Notes: a model not told the origin generated them from the sequence alone. Counted from the first letter of the stretch, positions 29,409 to 38,785 are shown. The stretch: 64,000 nucleotides of DNA from Frateuria_A sp051900535 (GCF_051900535.1 NZ_JBHZGI010000004.1:1-64000), one strand, 5' to 3'. Numbers and translations: made by a program.

Positions 29409-30026
29409 TCAGTGTTGCCAGCCGGAACCGGCGTTCGAGGATGGTTTAGCCGCAGGCTGGGGTTGCGCCGGTCGCGCCGGCTCACCCTTCTCGCCCAGTT
29501 GCGCCAGCAGGGTGGCCATGTCCTCGGCGTGCTCTTCCTCCTGCGCCAGCACCTCTTCCATGATGCGGCGAGTGGTCGGATCGTCCGCGCCGATGTACTC
29601 GATGATCGCGCGATAGGTGTCGATCGCGATGCGTTCGGCGACCAGGTCCTCCTTGATCATGTCCACCAGGTCGGCGCCTTCGGCGTAGTCCGCGTGGGCT
29701 CGGCTGAGCAGGCCATCGGGATTGAAGTTCGGCCTGCCGTCCAGCTGCGTGATGCGCTCGGCGATGCGGTCGGCGTGTTCCTGCTCCTGCTGCGCGTGCT
29801 CGCGGAACTCGGCCTTGACCGCCTGGGAGTGGATCCCCGATGCCATGAAGTAGTGGTACTTGTAGCGCAGCGTGCAGACGATCTCGGTGGCCAGCGCCTC
29901 GTTGAGCAGCTTGATCACGGTCTCGCGGTCGGCGGTGTAGCCGGCGGTGATCGCACCCTGGTCGATGTGCTCGCGGGCGCGTTTGCGGATGGCCTCGATG
30001 TCGGTCAGGAACGGCTTGCTTGCCAT
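29409..30026 (-). CDS. Ferritin-like diiron protein
   Basis: A 205-residue four-helix-bundle protein of the ferritin-like/bacterioferritin group. Diiron ligands can be proposed: Glu48 (ALATEIVCTLRYKYHYF), Glu81 and His84 (EQEHADRI), Glu131 (DLVAERIAID), and Glu163 with His166 (EEEHAEDM). The C-terminal 30 residues are a Pro/Ala/Ser tail not found in the core fold. A role in iron storage or oxidative protection is inferred from the family. The gene ends one base from the convergent oxidoreductase operon, with no room for a terminator. Confidence 0.88.
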   Translation of the reverse strand: MASKPFLTDIEAIRKRAREHIDQGAITAGYTADRETVIKLLNEALATEIVCTLRYKYHYFMASGIHSQAVKAEFREHAQQEQEHADRIAERITQLDGRPNFNPDGLLSRAHADYAEGADLVDMIKEDLVAERIAIDTYRAIIEYIGADDPTTRRIMEEVLAQEEEHAEDMATLLAQLGEKGEPARPAQPQPAAKPSSNAGSGWQH

Positions 30027-30187
30027 GTCGGTCCCTCGGTGGTGGGTACCGGCGCAAGCTAGTGGAGGCGGCGCGAAACGTCAGTGAAGCGCGGCCCGCC
30101 GCATATCTCGCAGAGAGGGTTCGGCCAACCGTGGTGCGGGCAAGTTCGATGGTGGGGCGAAGCCCACGCTGCGCTCAGCCGGTGCGC

Positions 30188-30838
30188 TCAGCGCGGCAGG
30201 TAGGCGCGCAGGAACATCTTCACGCCGGAGCGCGCGGTCGCCTCGATCTCGGCGGCGTAGCTGTCCGGGCATTCGCAGCAGCCGAACATCTGCCGCATCA
30301 TCAAATTGCCCTTGATCAGCGTGAGGAACTGCACGCAGGCGCGCGGCACGTCGTCGATCTGGAGCTTGCCGGCGTCAACCGCCTGCTGCAGCAGGCGTTC
30401 CATCAGGCCATGCGTGCGCGTGGCGCCCTCTTCCCACATCAGTCGGCCGTAGCGGGGATTACCCTGGCGGCAGTCGGAGAGGATCGCGCGGAAGGTGCCG
30501 ACGGTCTCGGCATTGCAGTCGAGCCTCGCGTGGGTCAGCGCGACGCGCAGCAGCGTGTCGGCGATGTCTTCGTGCGGATCGAAATGGTAGGTCTCTTCCG
30601 GCAGGAGGTCGTTCACGCGGGCGCGAATGACTTCGCGGAAGAGATTGTCCTTGTCGCCGAAGTGGCTGTAGACGGTGAGCTTGGACACACCCGCCTCGGC
30701 CGCAACGGCGTCCATGCTGGTACCGGCGAAGGCATTGCGGATGAACAACGCCTTGGCCGCCTCCAGGATCGCCGCGCGCTTCTCCATGTCCTTCGGACGA
30801 CCGGGGCCGGGAGTCTTGGCGTGGGCGGGACAATTCAT
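30188..30838 (-). CDS. TetR family regulator with a Cys cluster
   Basis: A 216-residue repressor-type protein. The N-terminal helix-turn-helix is standard (AAILEAAKALFIRNAFAG, TSMDAVAAEAGVSKLTVYSHFGDKDNLF, about residues 22-67). The C-terminal domain resembles the AefR-like group. An odd feature is GCCECPD near residue 190: three cysteines in four positions, which could bind metal or sense redox. AAGGTG precedes the ATG. A TATAAT promoter with an imperfect palindrome lies 49-66 bases upstream, suggesting self-repression. No efflux genes are adjacent, unlike many relatives. Confidence 0.88.
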   Translation of the reverse strand: MNCPAHAKTPGPGRPKDMEKRAAILEAAKALFIRNAFAGTSMDAVAAEAGVSKLTVYSHFGDKDNLFREVIRARVNDLLPEETYHFDPHEDIADTLLRVALTHARLDCNAETVGTFRAILSDCRQGNPRYGRLMWEEGATRTHGLMERLLQQAVDAGKLQIDDVPRACVQFLTLIKGNLMMRQMFGCCECPDSYAAEIEATARSGVKMFLRAYLPR

Positions 30839-31194
30839 GGTGACACCTTGGGCGGGAACAGCTTCACAAGAACGAGCAGGAACTTTATTATACGGATCGG
30901 TTTACTTATTTCCAGTTTCCTTGGAAGCGGTCCTGCGTTGAACCGCTCTTTCGTCCTTGTGCGCAGTGTACCGCCATGCAGGGCGCGTGCCGGGCGGTGG
31001 GCAACGACGCGCTTGCCTGGATACAGGTGGCCAGTGTCCGCGGACACCGCGCCGGGCATGACTTCCGTCAATCCGGCGCGGTGACTTCCGGCACTTCGGG
31101 CACCCGCCACAAGGCCGCACGCTAAACATCACTGTCGCGGCGGCCTCCGAACGCTTATCCTTTTGATCTTTTTGATTCTTGCGGACGTTAGACC
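30839..31194. other. 356-base intergenic region between tetR and pcm
   Basis: No gene is supported here. It holds the tetR promoter/operator (30887-30904) and a perfect 14-bp palindrome GTGTCCGCGGACAC at 31034-31047. The A/T-richer leader before pcm (about 31150-31190) has a GCTAAACAT-like -10 nearby. Confidence 0.6.
30887..30904 (-). promoter_or_regulatory. tetR promoter with overlapping palindrome
   Basis: On the minus strand a perfect -10 box TATAAT (30892-30887) abuts the imperfect palindrome TATACGGATCGGTTTA (30889-30904, plus strand), which matches at 6 of 8 positions per arm. Operators of TetR proteins often have this form and position, so the protein probably represses itself. Confidence 0.6.
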
Positions 31195-31854
31195 ATGGCG
31201 ATGAATTTCGAACAGGCACGGCAGAACATGGTCGAGAACCAGGTGCGCCCCTGGGACGTGCTCGATGCACGCGTGCTCGATGCGCTGGCGCAGGTGCGAC
31301 GCGAGGATTTCGTGGCGCCGGAGCACCGCCAGCTGGCGTTCGCCGACCTGTGCCTGCCGATCGGCCATGGCCAGGTGATGATGAAACCGGTGATCGAGGG
31401 TCGCGTGCTGCAGGCGCTCGACCTGAGGCCCACCGACCGCGTGCTTGAGATCGGCTCCGGTTCGGGTTTCCTGACCGCCTGCATCGCCATGCTCGCCGAG
31501 CACGTGACGAGCGTCGACGTGCATGGCGATTTCACCACGGCCGCACGGTCGCGTCTGGACACGGCCGGCATTGCCAATGCCACCCTGGTGACCGCCGACG
31601 CGGTGCAGGACTGGCAGCCGCAGGACAGGTTCGACGCCATCGTGATTACCGGCGCCGTGTGGCAGATCCCGCAGCGTTTCCTGGGCTGGCTCAAGCCGGG
31701 CGGCCGCCTGCTGGCGATCCGCGGCGAGTCGCCCGTGCAGCAGGCCGTCCTGCTGACCCAGGCCGGCGCCGGCGGCTTCCGCGAGGAGTACCTGTTCGAG
31801 ACCGACCTGCCGTACCTGGCTCACGCCGAGCCGCCGCGCCGTTTCGTTTTCTGA
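31195..31854 (+). CDS. pcm: Protein-L-isoaspartate O-methyltransferase
   Basis: A 219-residue SAM-dependent methyltransferase of the PCMT family that starts repair of isoaspartyl residues. The start NFEQARQNMVENQVRPWDVLD, the AdoMet loop VLEIGSGSGFLTACIA (about 82-97) and IVITGAVWQIP (about 147-157) match. The more usual GTGSGY is GSGSGF here, and the C-terminal strand ends AEPPRRFVF. The TolC-like gene follows after 29 bases, an arrangement I recall from other xanthomonads. A second ATG two codons in is an equally good start. Confidence 0.9.
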   Translation: MAMNFEQARQNMVENQVRPWDVLDARVLDALAQVRREDFVAPEHRQLAFADLCLPIGHGQVMMKPVIEGRVLQALDLRPTDRVLEIGSGSGFLTACIAMLAEHVTSVDVHGDFTTAARSRLDTAGIANATLVTADAVQDWQPQDRFDAIVITGAVWQIPQRFLGWLKPGGRLLAIRGESPVQQAVLLTQAGAGGFREEYLFETDLPYLAHAEPPRRFVF

Positions 31855-31883
31855 CTTCCTATCGATTGCATGAGGCAACCCCG

Positions 31884-33224
31884 ATGCGCTTGAAGCTGCT
31901 GACCCTCGCCCTGGCCCTGTCGGCGATCTCGCTGCCCGGTCACGGCGAGGACCTGATGGACGCCTACCGCCAAGCGCGCGCCAATGACCCGGTGCTCTCC
32001 CAGGCCGAGGCGCAGCGCCTTTCGGTGGGCGAGAACGTGACGCAGACGCGCGCCCTGCTGTTGCCGCAGCTGTCCGGCCGCGCCACCTTCAGCCAGTCCA
32101 GCGGCGCCAATGCGCAGACCGTCACCGAGGGCGGCGCGCCAATCAACGCCGGCCACCTGCGCAGCCGCGACGAATCGCTGGAACTGAGCCAGACCATCCT
32201 GGACCTCAGCAAGATCGCCGATCTGCACGCGGCCGAGTCCCAGGCCGATTCGCAGACCGCCCAATACGATGCCGCGCAGCAGGAACTGCTGGTGCGCGTC
32301 ACCGCCGCCTACTTCGGCGTGCTGACCAGCCAGGACGAGCTGGCCTACGCCAAGGCCAACGAGGACGCCTTCCGGCAGTCCTACGAACAGGCCGAGCAGC
32401 GCTTCAACGTGGGCCTGTCGGCGGTCACCGACGTGTACCAGGCCAAGTCGTATTACGAGCTGGCCAAGGCGCAGACGGTTGCCGCCAACAACGCGCTGAA
32501 CGATGCGCGCGAGGCATTGGCGCAGATCACCGGCAAGCCGGTGGGCGACCTGAAGCAACTGCGCGACGACCTGCCGATGGTGCCGCCCAAGCCGGCTGAT
32601 CCGAACGCCTGGGTGCAGCAGGCGCAGAAGAGCAATCCCAACGTGATCGCCCAGCAGTACAACGTCGAAGCGGCCTCGCACTCGGTCAACTCCGCCCGTG
32701 CCGGCCACCTGCCGACGATCAACGCATCGGTCAGCCGCGGCACGTCGTCCAACTGGCTTGAGAACATGGGCGGCGCCTTCGCCGATCGCAACGGCCGCTA
32801 TGGCACCACCGTGGGCATCACGCTCAACGTGCCGATCTTCTCCGGTTTCGCCACGCAGTCGCGCGTGCGCCAGTCGATCTACCAGCGCGATGCCGCCGAG
32901 GATTCGCTGGAAGCCCAGCGCCGCCAGGTCACCCGCGACACGCTCAACTTCTACCGCTCGGTGATCGCCGGCATCAGCCAGGTGGAGGCCAACAAGGCCT
33001 CGGTCGAATCCGGCCAGAAGGCGCTGGAAGCCACCCGCGCCGGCTTCGACGTCGGCACGCAGACCATGCTCAACGTGCTCAACGCGATCCAGACCCTCAC
33101 CCAGGCCGAGAGCAGCTACTCGCAGTCGCGCCACGCGCTGATCCTTGACCAGCTGCAGCTCAAGCAGGCCGCCGGCACGATCGACGTGAAGGACATCGAG
33201 GCAGTCAACTCGCTGCTCCAGTAA
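31884..33224 (+). CDS. tolC: TolC family outer-membrane channel protein
   Basis: A 446-residue outer-membrane efflux/secretion channel. A signal peptide (1-21, ending GHG) is followed by the start EDLMDAYRQARANDPVLSQAEAQRL, typical of TolC. Two tandem OEP repeats follow (about 25-215 and 235-430), each with long amphipathic helices (ELLVRVTAAYFGVLTSQDEL; RAGFDVGTQTMLNVLNAIQTL). No inner-membrane partner is adjacent, so it probably serves several type-I or RND systems. It lies in a probable operon with pcm and ends at a strong terminator. Confidence 0.93.
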   Translation: MRLKLLTLALALSAISLPGHGEDLMDAYRQARANDPVLSQAEAQRLSVGENVTQTRALLLPQLSGRATFSQSSGANAQTVTEGGAPINAGHLRSRDESLELSQTILDLSKIADLHAAESQADSQTAQYDAAQQELLVRVTAAYFGVLTSQDELAYAKANEDAFRQSYEQAEQRFNVGLSAVTDVYQAKSYYELAKAQTVAANNALNDAREALAQITGKPVGDLKQLRDDLPMVPPKPADPNAWVQQAQKSNPNVIAQQYNVEAASHSVNSARAGHLPTINASVSRGTSSNWLENMGGAFADRNGRYGTTVGITLNVPIFSGFATQSRVRQSIYQRDAAEDSLEAQRRQVTRDTLNFYRSVIAGISQVEANKASVESGQKALEATRAGFDVGTQTMLNVLNAIQTLTQAESSYSQSRHALILDQLQLKQAAGTIDVKDIEAVNSLLQ

Positions 33225-33229
33225 CGCCC

Positions 33230-33267
33230 ATCCCTGCAGGAGCCCGCGCGTGAGCTCCTGCAGGGAT
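33230..33267. terminator. Bidirectional terminator between tolC and waaA
   Basis: A perfect 13-bp stem ATCCCTGCAGGAG/CTCCTGCAGGGAT with a 12-base loop lies 6 bases after the tolC stop and touches the convergent waaA stop. No long T-run is present. Confidence 0.75.
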
Positions 33268-34529
33268 CATTCCTCCAGCACGCGATCGACCAGTTCCATG
33301 ACCCGCCCCACGGCGCCCCGCTCGCTGTCGAACACGCGACGCGCCTGACGCCCCATCCGCTCGCGCTGGCGTTCGTCACGCAACAGGTCGAGCACGGCGT
33401 GGCCCAGCTGGTCCACGTGTTCGACGCGGCTGGCACCGCCCTCGCGGATCAGAGTGAGGGTGATCTCCTCGAAATTGAACGTATGTGGACCGACCAGCAC
33501 CGGCCGCGCCAGCGCCGCCGGTTCCAGCACGTTGTGCCCGCCGATCGGCACCAGGCTGCCGCCGACGAAGGCCAGGTCCGCGGCCGCGTAGAACGGCATC
33601 AGTTGTCCCATCGCATCGATCACGAACACCTGGTGCGGACCGGGCACCTGCTCGACGCTGCGCGTGGCGACGGTGAAACCCAGGCTGCGCGCCGAGTGTT
33701 CCACCAGCTTGAAACGCTCCGGGTGCCGCGGCGCGATCAGCAGCAAGGCGTCGGGCAGCCGGCGCAACACGTCCAGGTGCGCTTCCAGCACCGCCAGTTC
33801 CTCGCCCTCGTGCGTGCTGGCGGCGATCCATACCGGACGACGCGAGCCCCATTGCGCGCGCAGCGCAGCGCCCTTGTCCACCGCGCCGTCGGGCACCGGC
33901 ATGTCGAACTTCAAATTGCCGCTGACCACCAGTTGCGCAGGGTCGGCGCCCAGCAGGCGGTAGCGCGCGGCGTCGGTGCGCGACTGGGCCGCGATCTGTC
34001 GGACCGTGCGCAGCGCCGAACGCACCAGCGAGCGCAGCGGCCGGTAGCCACGCATCGAACGCTCGGACAACCGCGCGTTGACGATCATGAGCGGAATGCC
34101 GCGACGGCGGCAGGCGAAATAGAGATTCGGCCAGATCTCCGTTTCCACGATCAACGCCAGTCGCGGACGCACCCGCTTCAGGAAGCGATGGACCGCGAAG
34201 GGCAGGTCGTAGGGCAGGTAGACATGGAACACGCTGTCGCCGAACAACTGGTGCACGCGCGCCGAACCCGTCGGCGTGACCGTGGTGACCACGAGCGGCG
34301 CGTCGGGATAATCGCGCCTGAGCGCCTTGATCAGCGGTTCGGCCGCGTTGACCTCGCCGACCGACACTGCGTGCACCCACAGGCTTCCGCTGAACTGCGG
34401 CCGCTGGAACAGGCCGAAACGCTCGGGCCAGCGCCGGTGGTAATTGCCGTAGCGCGCGCCACGGATCATCAGGCGCAGCACGATCAGCGGCGTCGCCAGG
34501 TACATTACGAAGGTGTAGAGGTAGCGCAA
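33267..34529 (-). CDS. waaA: Kdo transferase
   Basis: A 420-residue membrane-anchored glycosyltransferase that adds Kdo to lipid A precursor. An N-terminal hydrophobic anchor (1-22) is followed by the acceptor-binding domain with the catalytic Glu in WVHAVSVGEVNAAEPL (about 51-66), ETEIWPNLY (about 128-136), and a C-terminal GT-B domain with FVGGSLVPIGGHNVLEPAA. I accept a TTG start at 34529 because it reproduces the usual N-terminus (LYTxxxYLxxPLIxLRL); the next ATG would cut into the anchor. It is divergent from the lpxL-type gene. Confidence 0.93.
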   Translation of the reverse strand: MRYLYTFVMYLATPLIVLRLMIRGARYGNYHRRWPERFGLFQRPQFSGSLWVHAVSVGEVNAAEPLIKALRRDYPDAPLVVTTVTPTGSARVHQLFGDSVFHVYLPYDLPFAVHRFLKRVRPRLALIVETEIWPNLYFACRRRGIPLMIVNARLSERSMRGYRPLRSLVRSALRTVRQIAAQSRTDAARYRLLGADPAQLVVSGNLKFDMPVPDGAVDKGAALRAQWGSRRPVWIAASTHEGEELAVLEAHLDVLRRLPDALLLIAPRHPERFKLVEHSARSLGFTVATRSVEQVPGPHQVFVIDAMGQLMPFYAAADLAFVGGSLVPIGGHNVLEPAALARPVLVGPHTFNFEEITLTLIREGGASRVEHVDQLGHAVLDLLRDERQRERMGRQARRVFDSERGAVGRVMELVDRVLEE

Positions 34530-34632
34530 CGGAAGGCCAGGCCGGAGGGACGGTGGGAATTATAGGGCCCTGCCTGCACCCGCTCCCCCGAGGAGAGCGG
34601 GCTTGGACGCTACAATCCTCCGGATGCCCGGC

Positions 34633-35544
34633 ATGCCCCGCCCCTCCTTCGATCGCGCCCTGCTCGCCCCGCGCCACTGGCCGGCCTGGCTGGGCGTGGG
34701 GGTGATCTGGCTGATCGCGCGTTTGCCCTATCCGCTGCTGCTGCGGCTGGGTCGCCTGCTCGGCGCGCTGATCCGCCACGTGCCCTCGCGCCGCCGCCGC
34801 GTCGCCGAGGCCAACGTCGCGTTGTGCTTCCCCGAGCTGGACGCCCGCGCGCAGGCGGCACTGGTCGATGCGCACCTGACCGACATCGGCCTGATGCTGG
34901 TGGAGTTCGCGCTCGGCTGGATGGGATCCGATCGCGCGGTCGCACGCATCCCCACGCGCATCGAAGGCCTGGAGTACCTGGAGGCCGCGCACGCGCAGGA
35001 CCAGGGCGTGCTGCTCGTAGGCGGGCATTTTTCGCATCTGGAGTTGTGCGCGCGGCTGATCTCCCGACGCATCCCGATCGCCGGCATGTACCGGCGCATG
35101 GATTCGGCCGTGTTCGAATGGACCGTGCTGCGCGCGCGGCTGCACTACGCGGCGGGCATGTTCGAGAAGGACGACATCCGCGGCACGGTGAAGTACCTGC
35201 GCGGCGGCGGCACGCTCTGGTATGCCCCGGACCAGGACATGCGCAGCAAGGACAGCGTGTTCGTGCCGTTCTTCGGCGTGCCCGCCGCGACCATCACCGC
35301 GACCCACCATCTTGCGCGGATGGGCCAGGCGCAGGTGATCCCGTTTTTCCACCACCGCCTGCCCGCGGGCGGCTATGCCATGCGGCTGGGCGCGCCGCTG
35401 CCGATGGACGGCGACGCAGCCACCGATACCGCGCGGGTCAACGCCAGCATCGAGCAGATGGTGCGCGAGGCGCCCGCGCAGTACCTGTGGGTGCACAAGC
35501 GCTTCAAGACCCGACCGCCCGGCGCACCGGCGGTCTACCGCTGA
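34633..35544 (+). CDS. lpxL: Lipid A late acyltransferase (LpxL/LpxM type)
   Basis: A 303-residue membrane acyltransferase that transfers a secondary acyl chain to Kdo-lipid A. The catalytic HX4(D/E) is in GGHFSHLEL. Also present are the membrane anchor (about 10-35), YRRMDSAVFEW, and the substrate-site APDQDMRSKDSVFVPFFG (about 197-214). I chose the ATG at 34633 (MPRPSFDR), which fits relatives; ATGs at 34624 and 34603 are in frame, but a TACAAT -10-like box at 34612-34617 makes them less likely. The last ten bases overlap the convergent glycosyltransferase. Confidence 0.9.
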   Translation: MPRPSFDRALLAPRHWPAWLGVGVIWLIARLPYPLLLRLGRLLGALIRHVPSRRRRVAEANVALCFPELDARAQAALVDAHLTDIGLMLVEFALGWMGSDRAVARIPTRIEGLEYLEAAHAQDQGVLLVGGHFSHLELCARLISRRIPIAGMYRRMDSAVFEWTVLRARLHYAAGMFEKDDIRGTVKYLRGGGTLWYAPDQDMRSKDSVFVPFFGVPAATITATHHLARMGQAQVIPFFHHRLPAGGYAMRLGAPLPMDGDAATDTARVNASIEQMVREAPAQYLWVHKRFKTRPPGAPAVYR

Positions 35545-36314
35545 CGCGGGTGGCGCAGCGCCCCGGGCGCGTTGCGCACGCGTGCCTCGTGCAGCTTGGC
35601 GTACTTGAGGAAGGCGTAGAAGGCGTGCACCCGCGCCGCGATGAAGCCCGCCCAGCCGGCGCGCCAGTGACCGCGCAGCAGGTAGAAGCGCAGGAAGGCG
35701 ATCGTCGGATAGGCGACCAGGCGCCAACCCAGCCAGGTGCGACGCCGGCGCGCTTCGTCGGCCGCCTGCAACGTGGAGTAGCGGTTGGCCTTGTCCACGC
35801 GTCCGGCGATATCCGGTTCGCCGAAATGGTCGAGCACCACGTCGAGCTTGCCGACCGGCCCGTTCACCTGGACCGCTTCGTGCACGCTGTGCCCACTCAT
35901 GTGCGCGCGCTCGCGATCGAACAGCCGCACGTAGTGATTCAGCCTCGCGCGCGGCGACTGCCAGCGCCAGAACACCCATTCGCGCCGCCACAGCTGGTAC
36001 CCGGCGCAGGCCGGAGCCTCCAGCGCGCGCAGCATGGGCGCGGCGGCATCCGGCGGCAACGCCTCGTCCGAGTCCAGCAGCAGCACCCAGCGGTGCCGGG
36101 CCAGGTCGATCGCGGCCTGCTTCTGCGCGCTGTAGCCGGCGAACGCCTGTTCGTGCAGGCGCGCGCCGTGGCGCCGCGCGATCGCCGCGGTGGCGTCGGT
36201 GGAACCCGAATCGAGTACGACGATGTCCTGGGCCCACTTCACCGATTCCAGGCAGGCATCCAGCGTGTCCGCGCTGTTGAAGGTGGTGACGACCACCGAT
36301 AACGGCTCACGCAT
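35535..36314 (-). CDS. Family-2 glycosyltransferase (WaaE-like)
   Basis: A 259-residue GT-A fold glycosyltransferase, probably acting on lipopolysaccharide core. The N-terminal SVVVTTFNSADTLDACLES, the DSGSTD loop (about 34-39) and LLLDSDEALPP (about 76-86, containing the metal-binding acidic motif) are standard, and a C-terminal amphipathic region may bind the membrane. The ATG at 36314 lies inside the end of the O-antigen ligase gene (8-base overlap) with GGAGG eight bases before it. A longer frame from 36335 is therefore not needed. Sugar and linkage are unknown. Confidence 0.88.
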   Translation of the reverse strand: MREPLSVVVTTFNSADTLDACLESVKWAQDIVVLDSGSTDATAAIARRHGARLHEQAFAGYSAQKQAAIDLARHRWVLLLDSDEALPPDAAAPMLRALEAPACAGYQLWRREWVFWRWQSPRARLNHYVRLFDRERAHMSGHSVHEAVQVNGPVGKLDVVLDHFGEPDIAGRVDKANRYSTLQAADEARRRRTWLGWRLVAYPTIAFLRFYLLRGHWRAGWAGFIAARVHAFYAFLKYAKLHEARVRNAPGALRHPRQR

Positions 36315-37578
36315 CACCATCCTCCATGACGACATCCTCGATCACGTACAGCGCTGCGCACCAAAGCCCGAGCAGCCAGGCGAACAACAGTCCCCACCAC
36401 GCCGAGTAGAAGGCCAGGTGGGTGTTGAGCGGGAACAGCATCACGGCCAGCGCGACCGTGGCGGGGAACGCCCGCGCGCGTGCCTCCGCGCCCTGCCGTC
36501 GCCATGCACGAAGCGCCCAGAAGGCCGCGGCCAGCCAGAGCACCAGCCCGCTCGCGCCAGTCTCGCTCAGCACCTCCAGCACCAGCTGGTGCGCGTGGCA
36601 GGCGCCCTCGCCCACGCCACAGGCCTCATCGACCAGAAAGTGGTCGTTGGCCGGCGCATAGTCGGGATAGGCGTAGCGGAAGCCGCGCACGCCCACGCCG
36701 TTCCAGGGATGGTCCGCGACCATCCGCACGCTGGCGCGCCAGATCGCCGGCCGGCCCGTGAGCGCCTCGTCCAGCCCCTGGGGTTCGTCCGCGAACACCG
36801 CCAGGGTCTGTTCCATGCGGCCCTGGAAGCGACTGGACGTGCGCCAGGCCACCGTGCCGGCCAGCGCCACCAGCACCGCGCCCAGCGCGCACCAGAGCGC
36901 GAATCGGTACGCCGAGCCGGCCTCGCGCCAGGCAAATGCGAGCGCGACCAGGCCGTAGCAGAGCCAGCCTGCGCGCGAGCCGGCCAGCAGCACCGGCCCC
37001 AGCACCAGCAGGAAAGCCAGCATCAGGCCCGTGCGTCCCCAGCGCTCGCGCGCCGCCCACAGCGCGAACGGTGCGAGCACCGCCAGCGTCGGCCCGAGCT
37101 TGAGGTTGTCCGCGCCGAAGATGCCCGACACGCGCTCGGCATCGGCTGGGCCGCCCAGGCTGAAGCCGGTGAGCGCCTGCAGCCAGGCGTCGGCCACCCA
37201 CACGGCGACAACGGTGGCGACTGCGAAGAACAGCGTGCGCAGCCTGGCATCACGGCGGATCGCGAAGCAGGCGTACAACCCCAGCGGTACGTAACGCAGC
37301 AGGCCGGCCGTGGCGCCCCAGCTCTTGCCCGGCGCCACCGCATCGAACGAGGACAGCAGCGCCGCGCCGACGTAGCAGGCCAGCAACACCAGCAGCAGGC
37401 GCGCACCGGCGTGCCCGTCCAGCGCCCGCGGATGGCGCACGAACAAGAGGATGGTGCCGATCAGGCACAGCAAGGTCCCCAGTTCCGAACTTCGCCCGAC
37501 CGGCAGCAACGCGATCACCAGCCAGAACGGCAGCAGGGGCGAACGCAGGGCGGCGGCTATCGGTCGGATCGTGGGCAT
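36307..37578 (-). CDS. O-antigen ligase family membrane protein
   Basis: A 423-residue polytopic inner-membrane protein of the Wzy_C/WaaL family, with about a dozen hydrophobic spans. The periplasmic loop carries the family pattern RPAIWRASVRMVADHPWNGVGVRGFRY in two parts (about 285-311), followed by a conserved His region (GACHAHQLVLEVLSETG, about 331-347). It would ligate O-antigen to lipid A core or polymerise glycan. It overlaps the glycosyltransferase gene downstream by eight bases, so the two are coupled. The neighbourhood (waaA, lpxL, two glycosyltransferases) supports a surface-polysaccharide role. Confidence 0.87.
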   Translation of the reverse strand: MPTIRPIAAALRSPLLPFWLVIALLPVGRSSELGTLLCLIGTILLFVRHPRALDGHAGARLLLVLLACYVGAALLSSFDAVAPGKSWGATAGLLRYVPLGLYACFAIRRDARLRTLFFAVATVVAVWVADAWLQALTGFSLGGPADAERVSGIFGADNLKLGPTLAVLAPFALWAARERWGRTGLMLAFLLVLGPVLLAGSRAGWLCYGLVALAFAWREAGSAYRFALWCALGAVLVALAGTVAWRTSSRFQGRMEQTLAVFADEPQGLDEALTGRPAIWRASVRMVADHPWNGVGVRGFRYAYPDYAPANDHFLVDEACGVGEGACHAHQLVLEVLSETGASGLVLWLAAAFWALRAWRRQGAEARARAFPATVALAVMLFPLNTHLAFYSAWWGLLFAWLLGLWCAALYVIEDVVMEDGDA

Positions 37579-37660
37579 CCGCCGATTGTATGGGACGGCG
37601 GCGGCTTCACCGCTGAGGTTGCCGGATCGTCCGCGGGGCGGCCGAAACGGCGGCGGTCGG

Positions 37661-38785
37661 TCAGCCTGCCACTTCCCCGTACAGCGCCAGCACCGCCTGC
37701 TGCATGTCCGACAGCCGGTAGCTCTGCAGCATCGGGATCGGCGGCGCCACGCGCAGCAATTCCGCGGCGCGTTCTACCAGCTTCTGGCGGTCGCCCAGCG
37801 GCACGCGGCCCGCCGGATACAGCTCGGCCAGCAGTTCGCCGACGCCACCGTGGGCGTAGCCAAGCACGGGGCGGCACAGCGAGAGCGCCTCGACCACGGT
37901 GCGCCCGAACGACTCGGGTTTGGTCGACAGCTGCAGGATCAGCGCGGACACCGCGTAGATGTCGCGCACGTCGTTGCGGGGCGCCGTCAACACCACCTGC
38001 GCCTCGACGCCGCGCTCGCGGATCAGCTGCCGGAGTTCTTCCACGTAGGCCTCGCGGCCCGGCTCGATCACGCCCAGCAGCAACAGGCGCGCCTCGATGC
38101 CGCGGCGCTTGAGCTCGGCCATCAGCTCGATCGCCTCGTGATGGCCCTTCAGGCGCGTGCCGCGCCCGGGCAGGGTCAGCAGGGGCGCGCCGGCCAGCTG
38201 CGGGTACTCGGCGAAGAAGGTCTTTTGCCAGGCGTCGTCCGGCCGGTGGCCGTAAGGAAACGCCTCCGGATCGATGCCGCGCGGTATCACTTTCACGCGC
38301 GCCGGATCCAGCCACGGGTAGTGGCTCAGGGCGTAGTCGCGCATCGTCTGCGAGACGGCGATGACCCGCTCGCCGCGCAGCAGGATCGAGCTGTAGCGGC
38401 CGGGCGAGTTGAGCCCGTGCACGGTGGTGACGAAATGCGGACGCGGGTTCATCCCGCGCAAGGCCCACCAGCCCATCCAGCCGGGCAGGCGCGAGCGGGC
38501 ATGCACGATGTCGGGCCTCAGTTCGCGCAGCCGACGACGCAGCGCGCCCAGGTGCAACAGCGTGCGCGGCGACTTGGTGCCGATATCCAGGGTGATGTGC
38601 TCGCTGCCCTCGGCTTCCAGCTGCGCCACCAGGCGGCCCCCGGAGGAGATCACGATCGAGCGGTGCCCCGCTTCCACCAGCGCCCGGCCCACCTCCAGCG
38701 TCGAACGCTCCGCCCCGCCCGTATGCAACGCCGGGATCAGCTGGACGACAACCAGGCGCCGGGTGGGGGTGACGACGGCAGACAT
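37661..38785 (-). CDS. Family-4 glycosyltransferase
   Basis: A 374-residue GT-B enzyme. Features: LVVVQLIPALHTGGAERS near the N-terminus, TTVHGLNSPGRYS (about 115-127), VIPRGIDPEAFPYG (about 167-180), and the donor-binding Glu region KPESFGRTVVEALSL (about 293-307). It most likely adds a sugar in LPS core or O-antigen assembly. The start is uncertain: ATG at 38785 gives MSAVVTPTRRL; another ATG at 38809 and a TTG at 38821 are in frame, and none has a convincing ribosome site. It lies upstream of the O-antigen ligase gene with an 82-base gap. Confidence 0.88.
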   Translation of the reverse strand: MSAVVTPTRRLVVVQLIPALHTGGAERSTLEVGRALVEAGHRSIVISSGGRLVAQLEAEGSEHITLDIGTKSPRTLLHLGALRRRLRELRPDIVHARSRLPGWMGWWALRGMNPRPHFVTTVHGLNSPGRYSSILLRGERVIAVSQTMRDYALSHYPWLDPARVKVIPRGIDPEAFPYGHRPDDAWQKTFFAEYPQLAGAPLLTLPGRGTRLKGHHEAIELMAELKRRGIEARLLLLGVIEPGREAYVEELRQLIRERGVEAQVVLTAPRNDVRDIYAVSALILQLSTKPESFGRTVVEALSLCRPVLGYAHGGVGELLAELYPAGRVPLGDRQKLVERAAELLRVAPPIPMLQSYRLSDMQQAVLALYGEVAG

